Origin: Acinetobacter dispersus
GTDB lineage: Bacteria; Pseudomonadota; Gammaproteobacteria; Pseudomonadales; Moraxellaceae
Direction: 5' to 3'
Assembly (NCBI RefSeq): GCF_009884975.1
Contig: NZ_CP041970.1
Location: forward strand, 3,348,001-3,412,000
DNA: 64,000 nt
Under the pieces are notes generated by a model. That model worked only from the letters and a program-made list of their open reading frames with translations. It was not told the DNA's origin and did no database searches. This document shows positions 7,752 through 17,292 of the stretch, in pieces (position 1 is the first letter of the stretch; each line of letters begins with the position of its first letter). The translations under genes were made by a program, and so were the position numbers.

Positions 7752-9206
7752 TTAAAAATGTCCCGTCAAGGTTTGTTTAATTTTATCGATGGTATTATTT
7801 TGCGGCTCTTCGTCTGGTACTGAGTTAATCGGAAGAGAAATCACGACTTCCAAACCGCCTTGTTCACGATTACGAATGTTGATCTGTCCTTGATGAATAT
7901 CGACAATACGTTTCACGATCGCTAAACCTAAACCACTACCTTGAATTGTTCGTGCGGAATTGCCGCGAACAAAAGGTTGCATTAACTCTTCGACCTGATC
8001 TGGTGGAATACCTTCACCATGATCGGCAACTGTAATCAAAATGTGATCATCGACATGGCTGGCAGAAAGTTCAATCGGCTCTGCACCATAACGCTTGGCA
8101 TTATTGACCAGATTGGCAATGAGTCGCTTTAACGACAGGCTGCGAGCAGGGATGATTGGCAGTTCCTGCGCCTGAAAACGGATATCCAGTGGTTTGAATT
8201 GCACCACCACTTCTTGCAATAAGGTATTGAGGTTAGTGTCGGTTAACTCTTCATCCGAACCATCACGCATATAGGAAATGAACTGATTCAGAATCGCATC
8301 CATATCATCTACATCATAAATCAGACCTTCACGGAAAAACTCATCGGGCAGCATTTCGGCGGTGAGGCGGATACGTGTCAGTGGCGTGCGTAAATCATGG
8401 GAAATACCTGCCAACATGATTTGGCGATCACGTTCGGTCTGTTCCAGTGTGTATACCATATGGTTAAAGGCTTGATTCACCTGACGGATTTCGAGTGGAC
8501 CATGATTGGTATCGAGATAGGGTGCTTTGCCTGTTTTACTATAATTATTGGCAGCATTCTGCAATCGACGTAGCGGTCGATTCATCTGTCGCACCAAAAT
8601 CAAAATAATAATCGAGGATAGGATCGGAACCCCAAACAACCACGCAGCGATCAACTCTACGCTGTAGTTGGTGTAGGTTTTGAGCGGTTCTCTCACCCAG
8701 TTGCCATTCATCTCTGGTGTTTGAATCCAGATACGAGGGATCGGTTTAAATTTAAAATAAACTGTGACGTTTTCTACGCCGAGCTCTTTCGCGAGTTTAG
8801 ATTCGATTTGATTGGTAAACAGCTCCGCCAAGAATTTATCTTCAACTTTGGGAAACTCTCTGGGGTCGGTCACGTATTCAATGCCAATACGGTTTTTTAA
8901 CCATGTATCGACGTCAACTTCGCTATCACGATGCAGAATTCGAATATCTGGATTATTGACCAGTTCTAATTCAATCGCGAGATAACGGGCGTGCTGCTGT
9001 AGTTCTGGAAGATAAAGTGTTCGCCAAAAGAACCACAAGGACATAAACAGGCTGAAAAACACCATGAACAAAACCAAGATGGTGGTGCGCATGGCTGCGG
9101 AACGCGGTTTAATTTTATCTAAAAAACGTTCCCATTGGGTTCGTGGCCTTTCGGAATAAGCCGCGAACTCAGTAAATTCTTGTGGATCAATTGGTTCAAG
9201 TTTCAA
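7752..9206 (-). CDS. envZ: Osmolarity sensor histidine kinase EnvZ
   Basis: Inner-membrane sensor kinase, 484 residues, paired with OmpR immediately upstream. Order: cytoplasmic N-tail, TM1 (about 42-63), periplasmic sensor (64-183), TM2 (about 184-205), HAMP, dimerisation/phosphoacceptor with His270 in AGISHDLRTPLTR, and ATPase domain with N-box NLVNNAKRYG, G1 DHGEGIPP and G2 GSGLGLAIV. The start is TTG at 9206, supported by TAGGAAAT seven bases upstream; it begins 17 bases after the ompR stop, so the pair is one operon. It phosphorylates and dephosphorylates OmpR; in Acinetobacter the precise stimulus is not set by sequence. A short charged tail follows the kinase domain. Confidence 0.94.
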   Translation of the reverse strand: MKLEPIDPQEFTEFAAYSERPRTQWERFLDKIKPRSAAMRTTILVLFMVFFSLFMSLWFFWRTLYLPELQQHARYLAIELELVNNPDIRILHRDSEVDVDTWLKNRIGIEYVTDPREFPKVEDKFLAELFTNQIESKLAKELGVENVTVYFKFKPIPRIWIQTPEMNGNWVREPLKTYTNYSVELIAAWLFGVPILSSIIILILVRQMNRPLRRLQNAANNYSKTGKAPYLDTNHGPLEIRQVNQAFNHMVYTLEQTERDRQIMLAGISHDLRTPLTRIRLTAEMLPDEFFREGLIYDVDDMDAILNQFISYMRDGSDEELTDTNLNTLLQEVVVQFKPLDIRFQAQELPIIPARSLSLKRLIANLVNNAKRYGAEPIELSASHVDDHILITVADHGEGIPPDQVEELMQPFVRGNSARTIQGSGLGLAIVKRIVDIHQGQINIRNREQGGLEVVISLPINSVPDEEPQNNTIDKIKQTLTGHF

Positions 9207-9223
9207 CGTTTTATTTCCTAAGC

Positions 9224-9988
9224 TTATTCAGCGCCATCTGGAACAAAAACGTAGCCCACGCCCCATACGGTTTGGATATAACGCGCACGAGCAGGGTTAT
9301 CTTCAATTAAACGACGTAGACGTGAGACTTGGACATCAATCGAGCGTTCCATTGCACCCCATTCACGACCACGTGCCAAGTTCATCAGCTTATCGCGTGT
9401 CAGTGGTTCACGTGGATGCTGAACCAGTGCTTTTAGGACTGCAAACTCACCCGTTGTGAGCGTTACGACTTGACCTTCACGAGTTAAAGTACGGGTTGAT
9501 AAATCCAAAGACCACGGGCCAAAGCTGACCACTTCAACTTGTTGACTTGGTGCACCAGGAACTTCACGCACTTGACGACGCAATACCGCACGGATACGTG
9601 CAAGCAATTCATTTGGGTTGAATGGTTTTGGTAAATAATCATCTGCGCCCGCTTCAAGACCCGCAATACGGTCAGAGTCACTACCACGTGCTGTCAGCAT
9701 AATAATCGGTGTATCGATATTTGACTGGCGTAAACGACGACAGATGCTTAAACCATCTTCTACAGGAAGCATAAAATCGAGCACGATAAGCGAGAACAAT
9801 TCACGTTGCAGTAAACGGTCCATTTGAGTTGCATCATGGGCAGTTTTTACCACAAAGCCTTTGTCTTCTAAAAAGCGTTGTAACAGCGTACGCAAGCGCA
9901 CATCGTCATCGACCACTAAGATGCGTTCGACCCGGTCTGTCTCATGGTGTACAGTTTCCGTCGATTCGGCAGGTACAACTAAACTCAT
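9224..9988 (-). CDS. ompR: Response regulator OmpR
   Basis: A 254-residue two-domain transcription factor. The receiver domain (about 20-135) shows ILVVDDD, the phosphoacceptor Asp in LIVLDFMLP, and the switch Lys in DDYLPKPFNP. The winged-helix domain (about 150-250) contains HPREPLTRDKLMNLARGRE and RYIQTVWGVGYVFVPDG, nearly the same as E. coli OmpR. The N-terminus is about 16 residues longer than the E. coli protein. AAAGGAG precedes the ATG. It is the first gene of ompR-envZ and regulates envelope genes in response to EnvZ. Identification is secure. Confidence 0.97.
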   Translation of the reverse strand: MSLVVPAESTETVHHETDRVERILVVDDDVRLRTLLQRFLEDKGFVVKTAHDATQMDRLLQRELFSLIVLDFMLPVEDGLSICRRLRQSNIDTPIIMLTARGSDSDRIAGLEAGADDYLPKPFNPNELLARIRAVLRRQVREVPGAPSQQVEVVSFGPWSLDLSTRTLTREGQVVTLTTGEFAVLKALVQHPREPLTRDKLMNLARGREWGAMERSIDVQVSRLRRLIEDNPARARYIQTVWGVGYVFVPDGAE

Positions 9989-10327
9989 GATGTGCTCCTT
10001 TATCGTTTATTGTCATCGTCTTTATGCAATGCGATTGTGAAATATCAATAGACCTTTGAGTATACGATTCATTGCACAGTTTTGGCTATGTTATAAAGCA
10101 ACAAATATTGCCAATAAAATCAAGAGATAGATACCAAATATATACAGGCAAAATTATGACAATCAATCTATTTTTCAATATTTAGGCGAAAAAATCTTGG
10201 TATTTTAGAAACATTCAGCGATTTGCATAAACTACTTGCACAATATTCAAAAAAACAATGGTGGATTTTATAGCCATGAACTTTATAATCAGTGCTTTTA
10301 GACTTAACCCTTGTGGAATCAATCACG
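9989..10327. other. Divergent promoter region ompR / tex
   Basis: AT-rich intergenic stretch of 339 bases. A perfect TATAAT at 10284-10289 points towards tex, with a poor -35 match, and would start transcription near 10296. I see no gene, no convincing hairpin and no repeat. The ompR promoter must also be here but I cannot place it. Confidence 0.5.
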
Positions 10328-12682
10328 ATGACTGACTTAGTTCAGCAGTTGGCAAATGAACTTGCCGTACGTCCAAACCAAGTAGAAGCTGCTATTCGTT
10401 TAATTGATGAAGGTGCTAGCGTTCCTTTTATTGCACGTTACCGTAAAGAAGTCACGCAAGGCTTAGACGATACGCAATTACGTCAACTCGATACACGTTT
10501 AACTTATTTACGTGATTTATTTGAGCGTCGTGAGAAGGTGATCCAATCTTTACAAGAACAAGATAAATTAAGCGATGATTTATTGGCGCGTGTAAATGCA
10601 GCTGAGACTAAAAATGCATTAGAAGAAATTTACGCACCGTATCGACCGAAACGTACCAGTAAATCATTTAAAGCAAAAGAAGCAGGCCTTGGCGCTATTG
10701 CTGAAAAAATTATTGCAGAACAAGTTGATCCAACTGAAGCATTGGCTGGTTTTAGTCATGAAGACTACCCAGATGCAGAAAGCCAACTTGATGCGATTCA
10801 GCATATCTTGATTGATGACTGGGCACAAAATATTGCATTAACCACTGAATTAAAACAAACTTTTGCTAAAACTGCGGTATTGAAAAGTGCGGTAGCTTCT
10901 GAAGAGAAAAAAGAAGTTGGCAAAAAATTCCGTGATTATTTCGAGTTCTCTGAAAACTTTAATAAAGTCCCTTCACATCGTTTATTGGCGATGCTGCGTG
11001 GTCGTCAAGAAAATGTCTTGGGTTTAAAAGTTGATGGTGAAGATGATGCACCATTGGCTCGTATTGAAACTGAATACAATCTTGAACAAATTCAACCACA
11101 AACGCGTCAAGATTATTTAAAGCAAACAGCTAAACTGTTTTGGTTAGGCAAGATTCGTCCACAAATCGAACATTCCTTATTAACCGATAAACGTTTGGCT
11201 GCTGAAGCTGAAGCAATGGATGTATTTGCTGAAAACTTACGCCATTTATTACTTTCTGCACCTGCGGGTGGTCGTACAACTTTAGGTGTTGATCCTGGTA
11301 TTCGTACAGGTGTGAAGCTAGCAGTGGTGAGTAATGCAGGTGATGTTCTTGCGCATAGCACCATTTATCCATTTGCACCGAAAGAAGACAAAGAGGGTTC
11401 TATTGCGGAACTTGCTCGTTTATGTCGAGAGTTCCACGTGGAACTTATTGCGATTGGTAATGGTACTGCAAGTCGTGAAACTGAAGCTGTGGTTGCAGAA
11501 ATGATGGCGGCCAATACTGATCTACAACTGACACGTATCACTGTAAGTGAAGCGGGTGCTTCTGTTTACTCTGCAAGTGAATTGGCTTCACAAGAGTTGC
11601 CTGAGTTGGATGTTTCAATTCGTGGTGCAGTTTCAATTGCACGTCGTTTACAAGATCCGTTGGCTGAGTTGGTAAAAATTGACCCTAAATCGATTGGTGT
11701 AGGTCAATATCAACATGATGTGAACCAAGCTGGTTTGGCGAAAACTTTGGATGCCGTGGTTGAAGACTGTGTGAATGCTGTAGGTGTGGATGTGAACACC
11801 GCTTCTCCAGCGATTCTGGCTTATATTGCTGGCCTAAATAAAGCCATTGCGCAACAAATCGTTGAATATCGCAAAGAAAATGGTCGTTTTGATAACCGTC
11901 AAGCTTTGAAAAAAGTGCCGCGTTTGGGCGAACGTACCTTTGAACAATCTGCTGGTTTCTTACGTGTTCAAGATGGTTCTGAACCATTGGATGCGTCTGC
12001 AGTTCACCCTGAAAGCTACGGCTTGGTGGAAAGAATTGTTGCGGCAAAAGCAACTACGGTAAAAGACATTATTGGTAACACAGAAATCATTCGCCAAGTC
12101 AAAGCGGATGAATTTGTAGATGACAAATTTGGTTTACCGACTATTCAGGACGTTTTAGCTGAATTGGAAAAACCAGGTCGTGATCCACGTCCTGAGTTCC
12201 GTACTGCGAAATTCCGTGAGGACATTACCGAAGTTGCACAATTGACTGAAGGCATGCAACTTGAAGGCGTTGTCACCAATGTGACCAACTTCGGTGCTTT
12301 CGTGGATGTTGGTGTACACCAAGATGGTTTAGTGCATATTTCTGAACTTGCAAATGAGTTTGTTTCTGACCCACATAAAGTCGTGAAACCAGGTCAAATT
12401 GTGCAAGTACGTGTGATGCAGGTGGACGTGGAACGTAATCGCGTGAATTTGAGTATGCGTGCTGAAGGTTCTGCACCAGCGAAAGCACCACGTCAGCAAC
12501 GTCCACAACAAGATCGTACTGAACGTTCAGATCGTAAACCACAAGGTCAACGTCCTCCGCGTAAAGAGGGTGACTTTAAGCGCCCGCAAAATAACAAGCC
12601 AAAAACTGAAAAACCACAAGAGCAAAAAATTGGTGGTTTAGGTGCCTTGTTATTACAAGCAGGGATTAAAGGTTCTAAGTAA
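10328..12682 (+). CDS. tex: RNA-binding transcription accessory protein Tex
   Basis: A 784-residue cytoplasmic protein. Domains in order: Tex N-terminal helical region including FIARYRKEVTQGL, a YqgF/RNase H-like domain around GVDPGIRTGVKLAVV, two helix-hairpin-helix segments (NTASPAILAYIAGLN and NGRFDNRQALKKVPRLGERTFEQ), and a C-terminal S1 domain (about 640-710: VTNFGAFVDVGVHQDGLVH). A basic, glutamine- and proline-rich tail follows. The start ATG at 10328 gives the conserved MTDLVQQLA; an in-frame GTG 36 bases upstream lies at or before the predicted transcription start. Its role in the transcription elongation complex and stress tolerance is known for the family; no local partner is implied. 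Confidence 0.95.
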   Translation: MTDLVQQLANELAVRPNQVEAAIRLIDEGASVPFIARYRKEVTQGLDDTQLRQLDTRLTYLRDLFERREKVIQSLQEQDKLSDDLLARVNAAETKNALEEIYAPYRPKRTSKSFKAKEAGLGAIAEKIIAEQVDPTEALAGFSHEDYPDAESQLDAIQHILIDDWAQNIALTTELKQTFAKTAVLKSAVASEEKKEVGKKFRDYFEFSENFNKVPSHRLLAMLRGRQENVLGLKVDGEDDAPLARIETEYNLEQIQPQTRQDYLKQTAKLFWLGKIRPQIEHSLLTDKRLAAEAEAMDVFAENLRHLLLSAPAGGRTTLGVDPGIRTGVKLAVVSNAGDVLAHSTIYPFAPKEDKEGSIAELARLCREFHVELIAIGNGTASRETEAVVAEMMAANTDLQLTRITVSEAGASVYSASELASQELPELDVSIRGAVSIARRLQDPLAELVKIDPKSIGVGQYQHDVNQAGLAKTLDAVVEDCVNAVGVDVNTASPAILAYIAGLNKAIAQQIVEYRKENGRFDNRQALKKVPRLGERTFEQSAGFLRVQDGSEPLDASAVHPESYGLVERIVAAKATTVKDIIGNTEIIRQVKADEFVDDKFGLPTIQDVLAELEKPGRDPRPEFRTAKFREDITEVAQLTEGMQLEGVVTNVTNFGAFVDVGVHQDGLVHISELANEFVSDPHKVVKPGQIVQVRVMQVDVERNRVNLSMRAEGSAPAKAPRQQRPQQDRTERSDRKPQGQRPPRKEGDFKRPQNNKPKTEKPQEQKIGGLGALLLQAGIKGSK

Positions 12683-12696
12683 TTGATCTAATAAAT

Positions 12697-12720
12697 AAAA
12701 GCCTCTTCGGAGGCTTTTTT
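12697..12720 (+). terminator. Terminator after tex
   Basis: Stem AAAAGCCTC/GAGGCTTTTTT with a TTCG tetraloop, 15 bases past the stop. Confidence 0.93.
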
Positions 12721-12952
12721 AATAACATTTTATTCACTCTATATCATATTATTTAAATATATGAGGGTAATAATGCTGATTAACAATATTCATAAATGCG
12801 GTCATTTTGTTAGGCTAGTCACATTGATTTGGAATTAGAAATAATTAATTTGTATATTGCATATATTGTTGTGCGGTTGAAAAAGTAATTATTGTTTTAT
12901 TGATCAAGCTATTCTTATATAGAAATATTTTATTATCGGGTGGGATTGGGTG

Positions 12953-14185
12953 ATGGTATATAAGCAGTTATCATTAAGTGTACTTTTTATATCTATAATA
13001 AGTCTTGTTGGATGTGGTGGTGGAGGTAGTGGAGATTCTTCTGGAGAGCAAAAGACTTCTCAGGCGCCTAATCCAAATGAGATACCAACAGTAACCTCAT
13101 CTTCGGCAATTAGTTATACGACATCAATTGATCAAAATCTGAGTATATTTAATGAGAAAAATACAGGCTCAACATATCAATTAAGCCCTGCCACTACAAC
13201 AACAAAAAGTGTGATTGAACCAAGCTATAGCGTAAGGAGCTATGATGGTGTTGGTATATCATTTCTATATAAGTTTGATGCGAATAAAATTCTGATCGTT
13301 GATTATGATCGTTTAGCTAACAAAGTAATTCATGCACGCCTTGATACGACAGATTCAACGCTTTCTTGTAGAAAAGATAAGTGGTCTCCATTAGGGTGCA
13401 ATGGGATTGATGTTATTTATGATGATCGTACTGGTGATTCAACAATTTCATTTAATAAACAGCAATTTGAAAATTACTATTATCAAGAAAATCCAACTTC
13501 TTCATCGGGTAGTGAAAAAGTAGAATACAAGGTAATGGTGGATGGAACGGTTAAAGGAAGTATAACAAGTAAACCATTAGTATTTTCTGATTTTGAGAAA
13601 ACACATACAGGAGAAATTACTGTTAATGGTAAGAAGCTTGATATTTATAGAGCGTTTATGCGAGATAAACAGCTTTTTATCCAGTTTAAAAATGGTGAAA
13701 GTTTGTACTTGCTTACTGGCAAGTCTTCAGGATTAATTAGTGGTTATGATACGGCGGAAGGGAGCTTTTCTACTTCTGCAATGGGTACACTAAAGACATT
13801 AGCAAATGATCGGGTAAATGTGAAATTAGATAATATCTACTTTAGTTCTAGCACTGGTTCAAAATTGGTGTCTGGGGATATTACTTTAATTGATAGTTCT
13901 GCCAAAGTTGATATTCAGAATATTGGTAAAATTGATACAAAGTATGTTTATGCTTATGAATTATCGAATAAAGAAATGACCTATTTTATTACCTCTACAT
14001 CAGGCTCTGGTCGTATTGTGGTTCAAGGGCAAAGTCCAGTGAGTATAGATATTAATGGTTATTCATGTAGTTTGAGTAATTGTAAAAACGTAGCTATTTC
14101 TAAAGATGGGACATATATAAAACTTAATGGAACTTTATTGAGTGGTGTAAGTGTTACAGGTTCAATCCGAACCAATATCCACTAA
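12953..14185 (+). CDS. Uncharacterised lipoprotein
   Basis: A 410-residue exported protein that I do not recognise. It has a signal sequence with lipobox LVGC (Cys21), followed by a glycine run and a Ser/Thr/Asn-rich linker, then a beta-rich body. Three to four cysteines occur in mature regions (SCRKDKWSPLGC, SCSLSNC), which could form disulfides. There are no catalytic motifs I can name. Codon use is strongly AT-biased (many ATA, TTA, AGT) compared with the tex and araC neighbours, and both flanks are AT-rich non-coding DNA, so this may be an acquired or fast-evolving gene. ATG at 12953 follows GGGATTGGG; a GTG one codon earlier is possible. Confidence 0.7.
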   Translation: MVYKQLSLSVLFISIISLVGCGGGGSGDSSGEQKTSQAPNPNEIPTVTSSSAISYTTSIDQNLSIFNEKNTGSTYQLSPATTTTKSVIEPSYSVRSYDGVGISFLYKFDANKILIVDYDRLANKVIHARLDTTDSTLSCRKDKWSPLGCNGIDVIYDDRTGDSTISFNKQQFENYYYQENPTSSSGSEKVEYKVMVDGTVKGSITSKPLVFSDFEKTHTGEITVNGKKLDIYRAFMRDKQLFIQFKNGESLYLLTGKSSGLISGYDTAEGSFSTSAMGTLKTLANDRVNVKLDNIYFSSSTGSKLVSGDITLIDSSAKVDIQNIGKIDTKYVYAYELSNKEMTYFITSTSGSGRIVVQGQSPVSIDINGYSCSLSNCKNVAISKDGTYIKLNGTLLSGVSVTGSIRTNIH

Positions 14186-14444
14186 CTTATTGTCATCATA
14201 CTATTCGTTTAGATGGTGCCAATGAGTTTTGAAGTTAACAAGAATTCCTTGATTTGCAATGCATCTAAAGTTGAAGAAAAATTCAACCGATTAAGGTGCA
14301 TTTCATATTTTTATTTGAAAAGAGATAAATACCCTATTCATAGATAAGTTTAGAATAATATTAATGATAGCAGCAATTTTGTTCTATACATCTATCTAAA
14401 TCACGTTAATCTGACACAATGCAAAAAATTCAAAGGAGGTCTTG

Positions 14445-15275
14445 ATGTCGCGTAGACCTCGTGAACAAGTCGATTATTTACATCTAGAAGAACTAGGTGG
14501 TCTGGAAATGCTGAAAGCAAGTTACTATCAGCAGGAATTCTCACGACATGTTCATGAAGGATTTTGTATTGGTGTGATTGAAGAAGGGGCGCAGCGTTTC
14601 TATCGCACAGGGGGCAATCATGTTGCACCACAGGGTGATATTATTCTGGTCAATGCCGATGAAGTCCATACAGGATCTTCGGCTGTAGACACTGGTTGGC
14701 GTTATCGCGCGATTTATCCGACCCCTGAAGTATTTAATGAACTTACTCGAGATCTGACCACTGTTCATGGCACAGCACCGTGGTTTAGAGAGGCGGTACT
14801 TCATGATGAAGGCTTAGCCCAACAATTTCGATTACTGTTTGATTTATTGGAACAACCCAGCAATAGCTTGCTCAAACAAACCCTATTTTTATCCACCATT
14901 GCTTGGCTTGTGTCCAAGTATAGTCAGGTCAAGCCGCAAGCAACCGATTTAAGCAGTGCCAAGCAACGAATCCTCAATATTAAAGAACTGATGGCAAGTA
15001 TGCCTGAGCAAGAGTTTTCTTTGGCTGAGCTGGCAGAAATGGCCAATCTGAGCCAGTGGCATTTCTTGAGACAATTTAAAAAGCATGTCGGATTGTCACC
15101 GCATGCATGGTTGGTACAGGCGCGTTTGCAGAAGTCGCAAAGATTGTTAAGACAAGGACTAAATTTATCTGAAGTTTCACAGCAATGTGGTTTCTCTGAT
15201 CAAAGTCATTTTAGTCGTCATTTTCGTCAGACATTCGGTATTACCCCTGGTGGTTATATTTCTTATCTCAAATAA
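14445..15275 (+). CDS. AraC-family transcriptional regulator
   Basis: A 276-residue regulator with an N-terminal cupin-like effector domain (about 10-150, including HVHEGFCIGVIEEG and the GDIILVNADEVHTG strand) and a C-terminal pair of helix-turn-helix motifs (about 172-275: FSLAELAEMANLSQWHFLRQFK and LSEVSQQCGFSDQSHFSRHFR). A perfect AAAGGAGGT precedes the ATG at 14445; an in-frame TTG directly upstream would be too close to that site. It lies 68-77 bases upstream of azlC on the same strand, so it probably controls or is co-transcribed with the azlCD exporter. The effector, likely an amino acid or related compound, is inferred from this context only. Confidence 0.9.
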   Translation: MSRRPREQVDYLHLEELGGLEMLKASYYQQEFSRHVHEGFCIGVIEEGAQRFYRTGGNHVAPQGDIILVNADEVHTGSSAVDTGWRYRAIYPTPEVFNELTRDLTTVHGTAPWFREAVLHDEGLAQQFRLLFDLLEQPSNSLLKQTLFLSTIAWLVSKYSQVKPQATDLSSAKQRILNIKELMASMPEQEFSLAELAEMANLSQWHFLRQFKKHVGLSPHAWLVQARLQKSQRLLRQGLNLSEVSQQCGFSDQSHFSRHFRQTFGITPGGYISYLK

Positions 15276-15352
15276 AACAGCAATTTTATACAATTCTCTC
15301 TTATCAAATTTTGGCATAGTCATAAGGTCTTTTATGAGCAATTGTGATTTTG

Positions 15353-16066
15353 ATGTTAAGTGAAAGCATAACCGAAGATAGGCCAATAACGGTATCCCGG
15401 GCATTTCTCAATGGAGTAATTAAAATACTGCCGCTGTGTTTTGCAGTATTGCCTTGGGGACTATTGGCAGGCTCGATGGCGATCCAGGCAGGGCTGAGTA
15501 CTGCACAAGCGATTGGCATGTCGGCTTTGGTGTTTGCAGGCGCAGCGCAGTTGATGACCTTAGGTTTAGTGATGGCAGGAACGCCTGCATTCACCATCAT
15601 CATTTCAGTATTTCTGATTACCACACAGCATTATCTATATGCCCTGTATCTGCGTGAAGACATTTCCAAACAGCCTTTAAAACATCGCTTACTGTTGGGT
15701 TTTTTGCTGACTGATGAATTATTTGCGGTGAGTATTAAAAAGCAGCAACACTATATTTACTATTTATTGGGTGCTGGAAGCTGTTTTTATCTGTGTTGGG
15801 TCCTGTTTAGCATTTTTGGGGTGCTGCTTGCCTCAGCGGTGCCGAATCTTGATCAATATCATTTGGACTTTTCTATTGTTGCGACTTTTATCGCCATCGT
15901 GATTCCGTTTATTAAAAACATAAATACTTTAGTCGGTGTGTTGGTATCTGTACTGTTGACCTTGGTTTTTCTGAGTCTAGGGATTAAAAGTGCCGCAATC
16001 TTGGCAGGAGTGATCGGGATGCTAACCGCGACGTGTTTACAGAATCTACGGGAGCGTGTGGCATGA
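15353..16066 (+). CDS. azlC: AzlC-family branched-chain amino acid exporter, large subunit
   Basis: A 237-residue polytopic inner-membrane protein with about seven hydrophobic segments. The AzlC hallmark region PLCFAVLPWGLLAGSMAIQAGLS is at the N-terminus, with SALVFAGAAQLMTL shortly after. With the small AzlD partner it forms a two-subunit exporter for branched-chain amino acids and analogues (family knowledge). The start is uncertain: ATG at 15353 or GTG at 15344, neither with a strong ribosome site. A nine-codon reading frame from an ATG at 15334 overlaps both. Its stop overlaps the azlD start (ATGA). Confidence 0.9.
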   Translation: MLSESITEDRPITVSRAFLNGVIKILPLCFAVLPWGLLAGSMAIQAGLSTAQAIGMSALVFAGAAQLMTLGLVMAGTPAFTIIISVFLITTQHYLYALYLREDISKQPLKHRLLLGFLLTDELFAVSIKKQQHYIYYLLGAGSCFYLCWVLFSIFGVLLASAVPNLDQYHLDFSIVATFIAIVIPFIKNINTLVGVLVSVLLTLVFLSLGIKSAAILAGVIGMLTATCLQNLRERVA

Positions 16067-16380
16067 CTTGGTTCCTTTTGATTATTCTGGCTGTGGTGGT
16101 GTTTATGAACCGCTATATTTTACTAGAACCGAATATCCCGTTGCGATTACCGAAATGGTTTCAACAATCCTTACAGTATTCCGCACCGTGTTTATTGACT
16201 GCGATTGCAACGCCGATTGTGTTTATGGATGAACATGGCGCATTTCGTTCGACTTTATTGAATCCATATTTTTTAGCCACGATTTTAACCGTCATCATTG
16301 CGTATAAGGTGAAACATACCTTATTGACCATTATCCTGAGTTTGGCCTGTTTCTATGCTTTGGTCTTTTTCTTGCCTTAG
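16063..16380 (+). CDS. azlD: AzlD-family transporter small subunit
   Basis: A 105-residue membrane protein with three or four hydrophobic helices (about 2-18, 42-60, 70-87, 88-104), the usual size and topology of AzlD. It includes the charged loop NRYILLEPNIPLRLPKW. Its ATG overlaps the azlC TGA by four bases (ATGA) with GGGAGCG upstream, so the two are translationally coupled and would form one exporter complex. A longer in-frame reading frame from 16033 lies inside azlC and is not preferred. Confidence 0.88.
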   Translation: MTWFLLIILAVVVFMNRYILLEPNIPLRLPKWFQQSLQYSAPCLLTAIATPIVFMDEHGAFRSTLLNPYFLATILTVIIAYKVKHTLLTIILSLACFYALVFFLP

Positions 16381-16383
16381 CGT

Positions 16384-16412
16384 GTTTGGGCATTGCGGTG
16401 TAATGCCCAAAC
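16384..16412 (+). terminator. Hairpin after azlD
   Basis: Eleven-base arms GTTTGGGCATT/AATGCCCAAAC with a seven-base loop, between convergent azlD and the SDR gene. The following CTTTGTTA is a poor T-tract, so termination is probable but not certain. Confidence 0.5.
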
Positions 16413-16429
16413 CTTTGTTAATATTCGAC

Positions 16430-17185
16430 TTAACGGGTGGTATAACCACCATTGGCAAAAATGGTTTGTCCAGTAATCCACCAGCCATCTGTCACTAGAA
16501 AGCGAACTAAAGGTTCAATATCTTCGATTTTGGTTAAGCCACCTAAAGCAGATGCTGATTTATGATAAGCCACGGCTTCAGGTGCTTCTTGACCGTAGAA
16601 AAATGGCGTATCCATTGGACCTGGCGCAACAGCAGTAACGGAGATACCACGTTCACCAAACTCTTTGGATGCCGCACGAGTATAATGTTCGACGGGTGCT
16701 TTTAAGCCTTCATAAGTTGAATAAAGCCCAGTATACGCTGCAAGTAAACTGGTCACGATGGTACAGATCTTTCCATTGTCATTGAGATGACGACCTGCCG
16801 ATTGAATAAAGAAATAGGCAATTTTATTGTTGATGTCATTCATGCCATCAAACTCTTGTTCGGTGGTGTCTAAATATGGTTTTTTCAGCACACGACCTAC
16901 CGTATTAATCGCAATATCCACGCCACCGAAGTTTTCTTTAGCGGTGATAAACAATTGCTCAATATTTTGAATATCGGATAAATCAGCTTGTACCAAAACG
17001 GCTTTTGCGCCGAGTGCCTGTACATCTTTTAAGGTTTGTTCGGCATTGGCTTGGGTGGCAGCACTGTTGTAATGAATCAATAAATTTGCACCTTGTTCAG
17101 CGAATTTACGTGAAATCAAGCCGCCTAAGTTTTTTGCGCCGCCTGTGATCAATACGGTTTTTCCATTTAAATGATGTTGTGACAT
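16430..17185 (-). CDS. SDR-family oxidoreductase
   Basis: A 251-residue short-chain dehydrogenase/reductase. The Rossmann nucleotide loop is the variant TGGAKNLGG rather than the classical TGxxxGxG; the catalytic Tyr-x3-Lys is YEGLK in LYSTYEGLKAPVEHY, with serine in VTSLLAAY upstream. The C-terminal GWWITGQTIFANGGY is typical of the classical SDR group. An Arg/His in the first loop for NADP binding is not obvious, so cofactor is unassigned. It diverges from a LysR gene over 107 bases, the usual arrangement for a regulator and its target. Substrate unknown. AGGAC lies upstream of the ATG. Confidence 0.87.
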   Translation of the reverse strand: MSQHHLNGKTVLITGGAKNLGGLISRKFAEQGANLLIHYNSAATQANAEQTLKDVQALGAKAVLVQADLSDIQNIEQLFITAKENFGGVDIAINTVGRVLKKPYLDTTEQEFDGMNDINNKIAYFFIQSAGRHLNDNGKICTIVTSLLAAYTGLYSTYEGLKAPVEHYTRAASKEFGERGISVTAVAPGPMDTPFFYGQEAPEAVAYHKSASALGGLTKIEDIEPLVRFLVTDGWWITGQTIFANGGYTTR

Positions 17186-17292
17186 GTGTTTGTCCTGATG
17201 TTGTTTTGCATAAAAAACATGCTAATTGAATTTATTTGTTTGAAATAGTTGTTAGTATTGAACTGATTGTGCAAAAAAGTTGAATAATAAAA

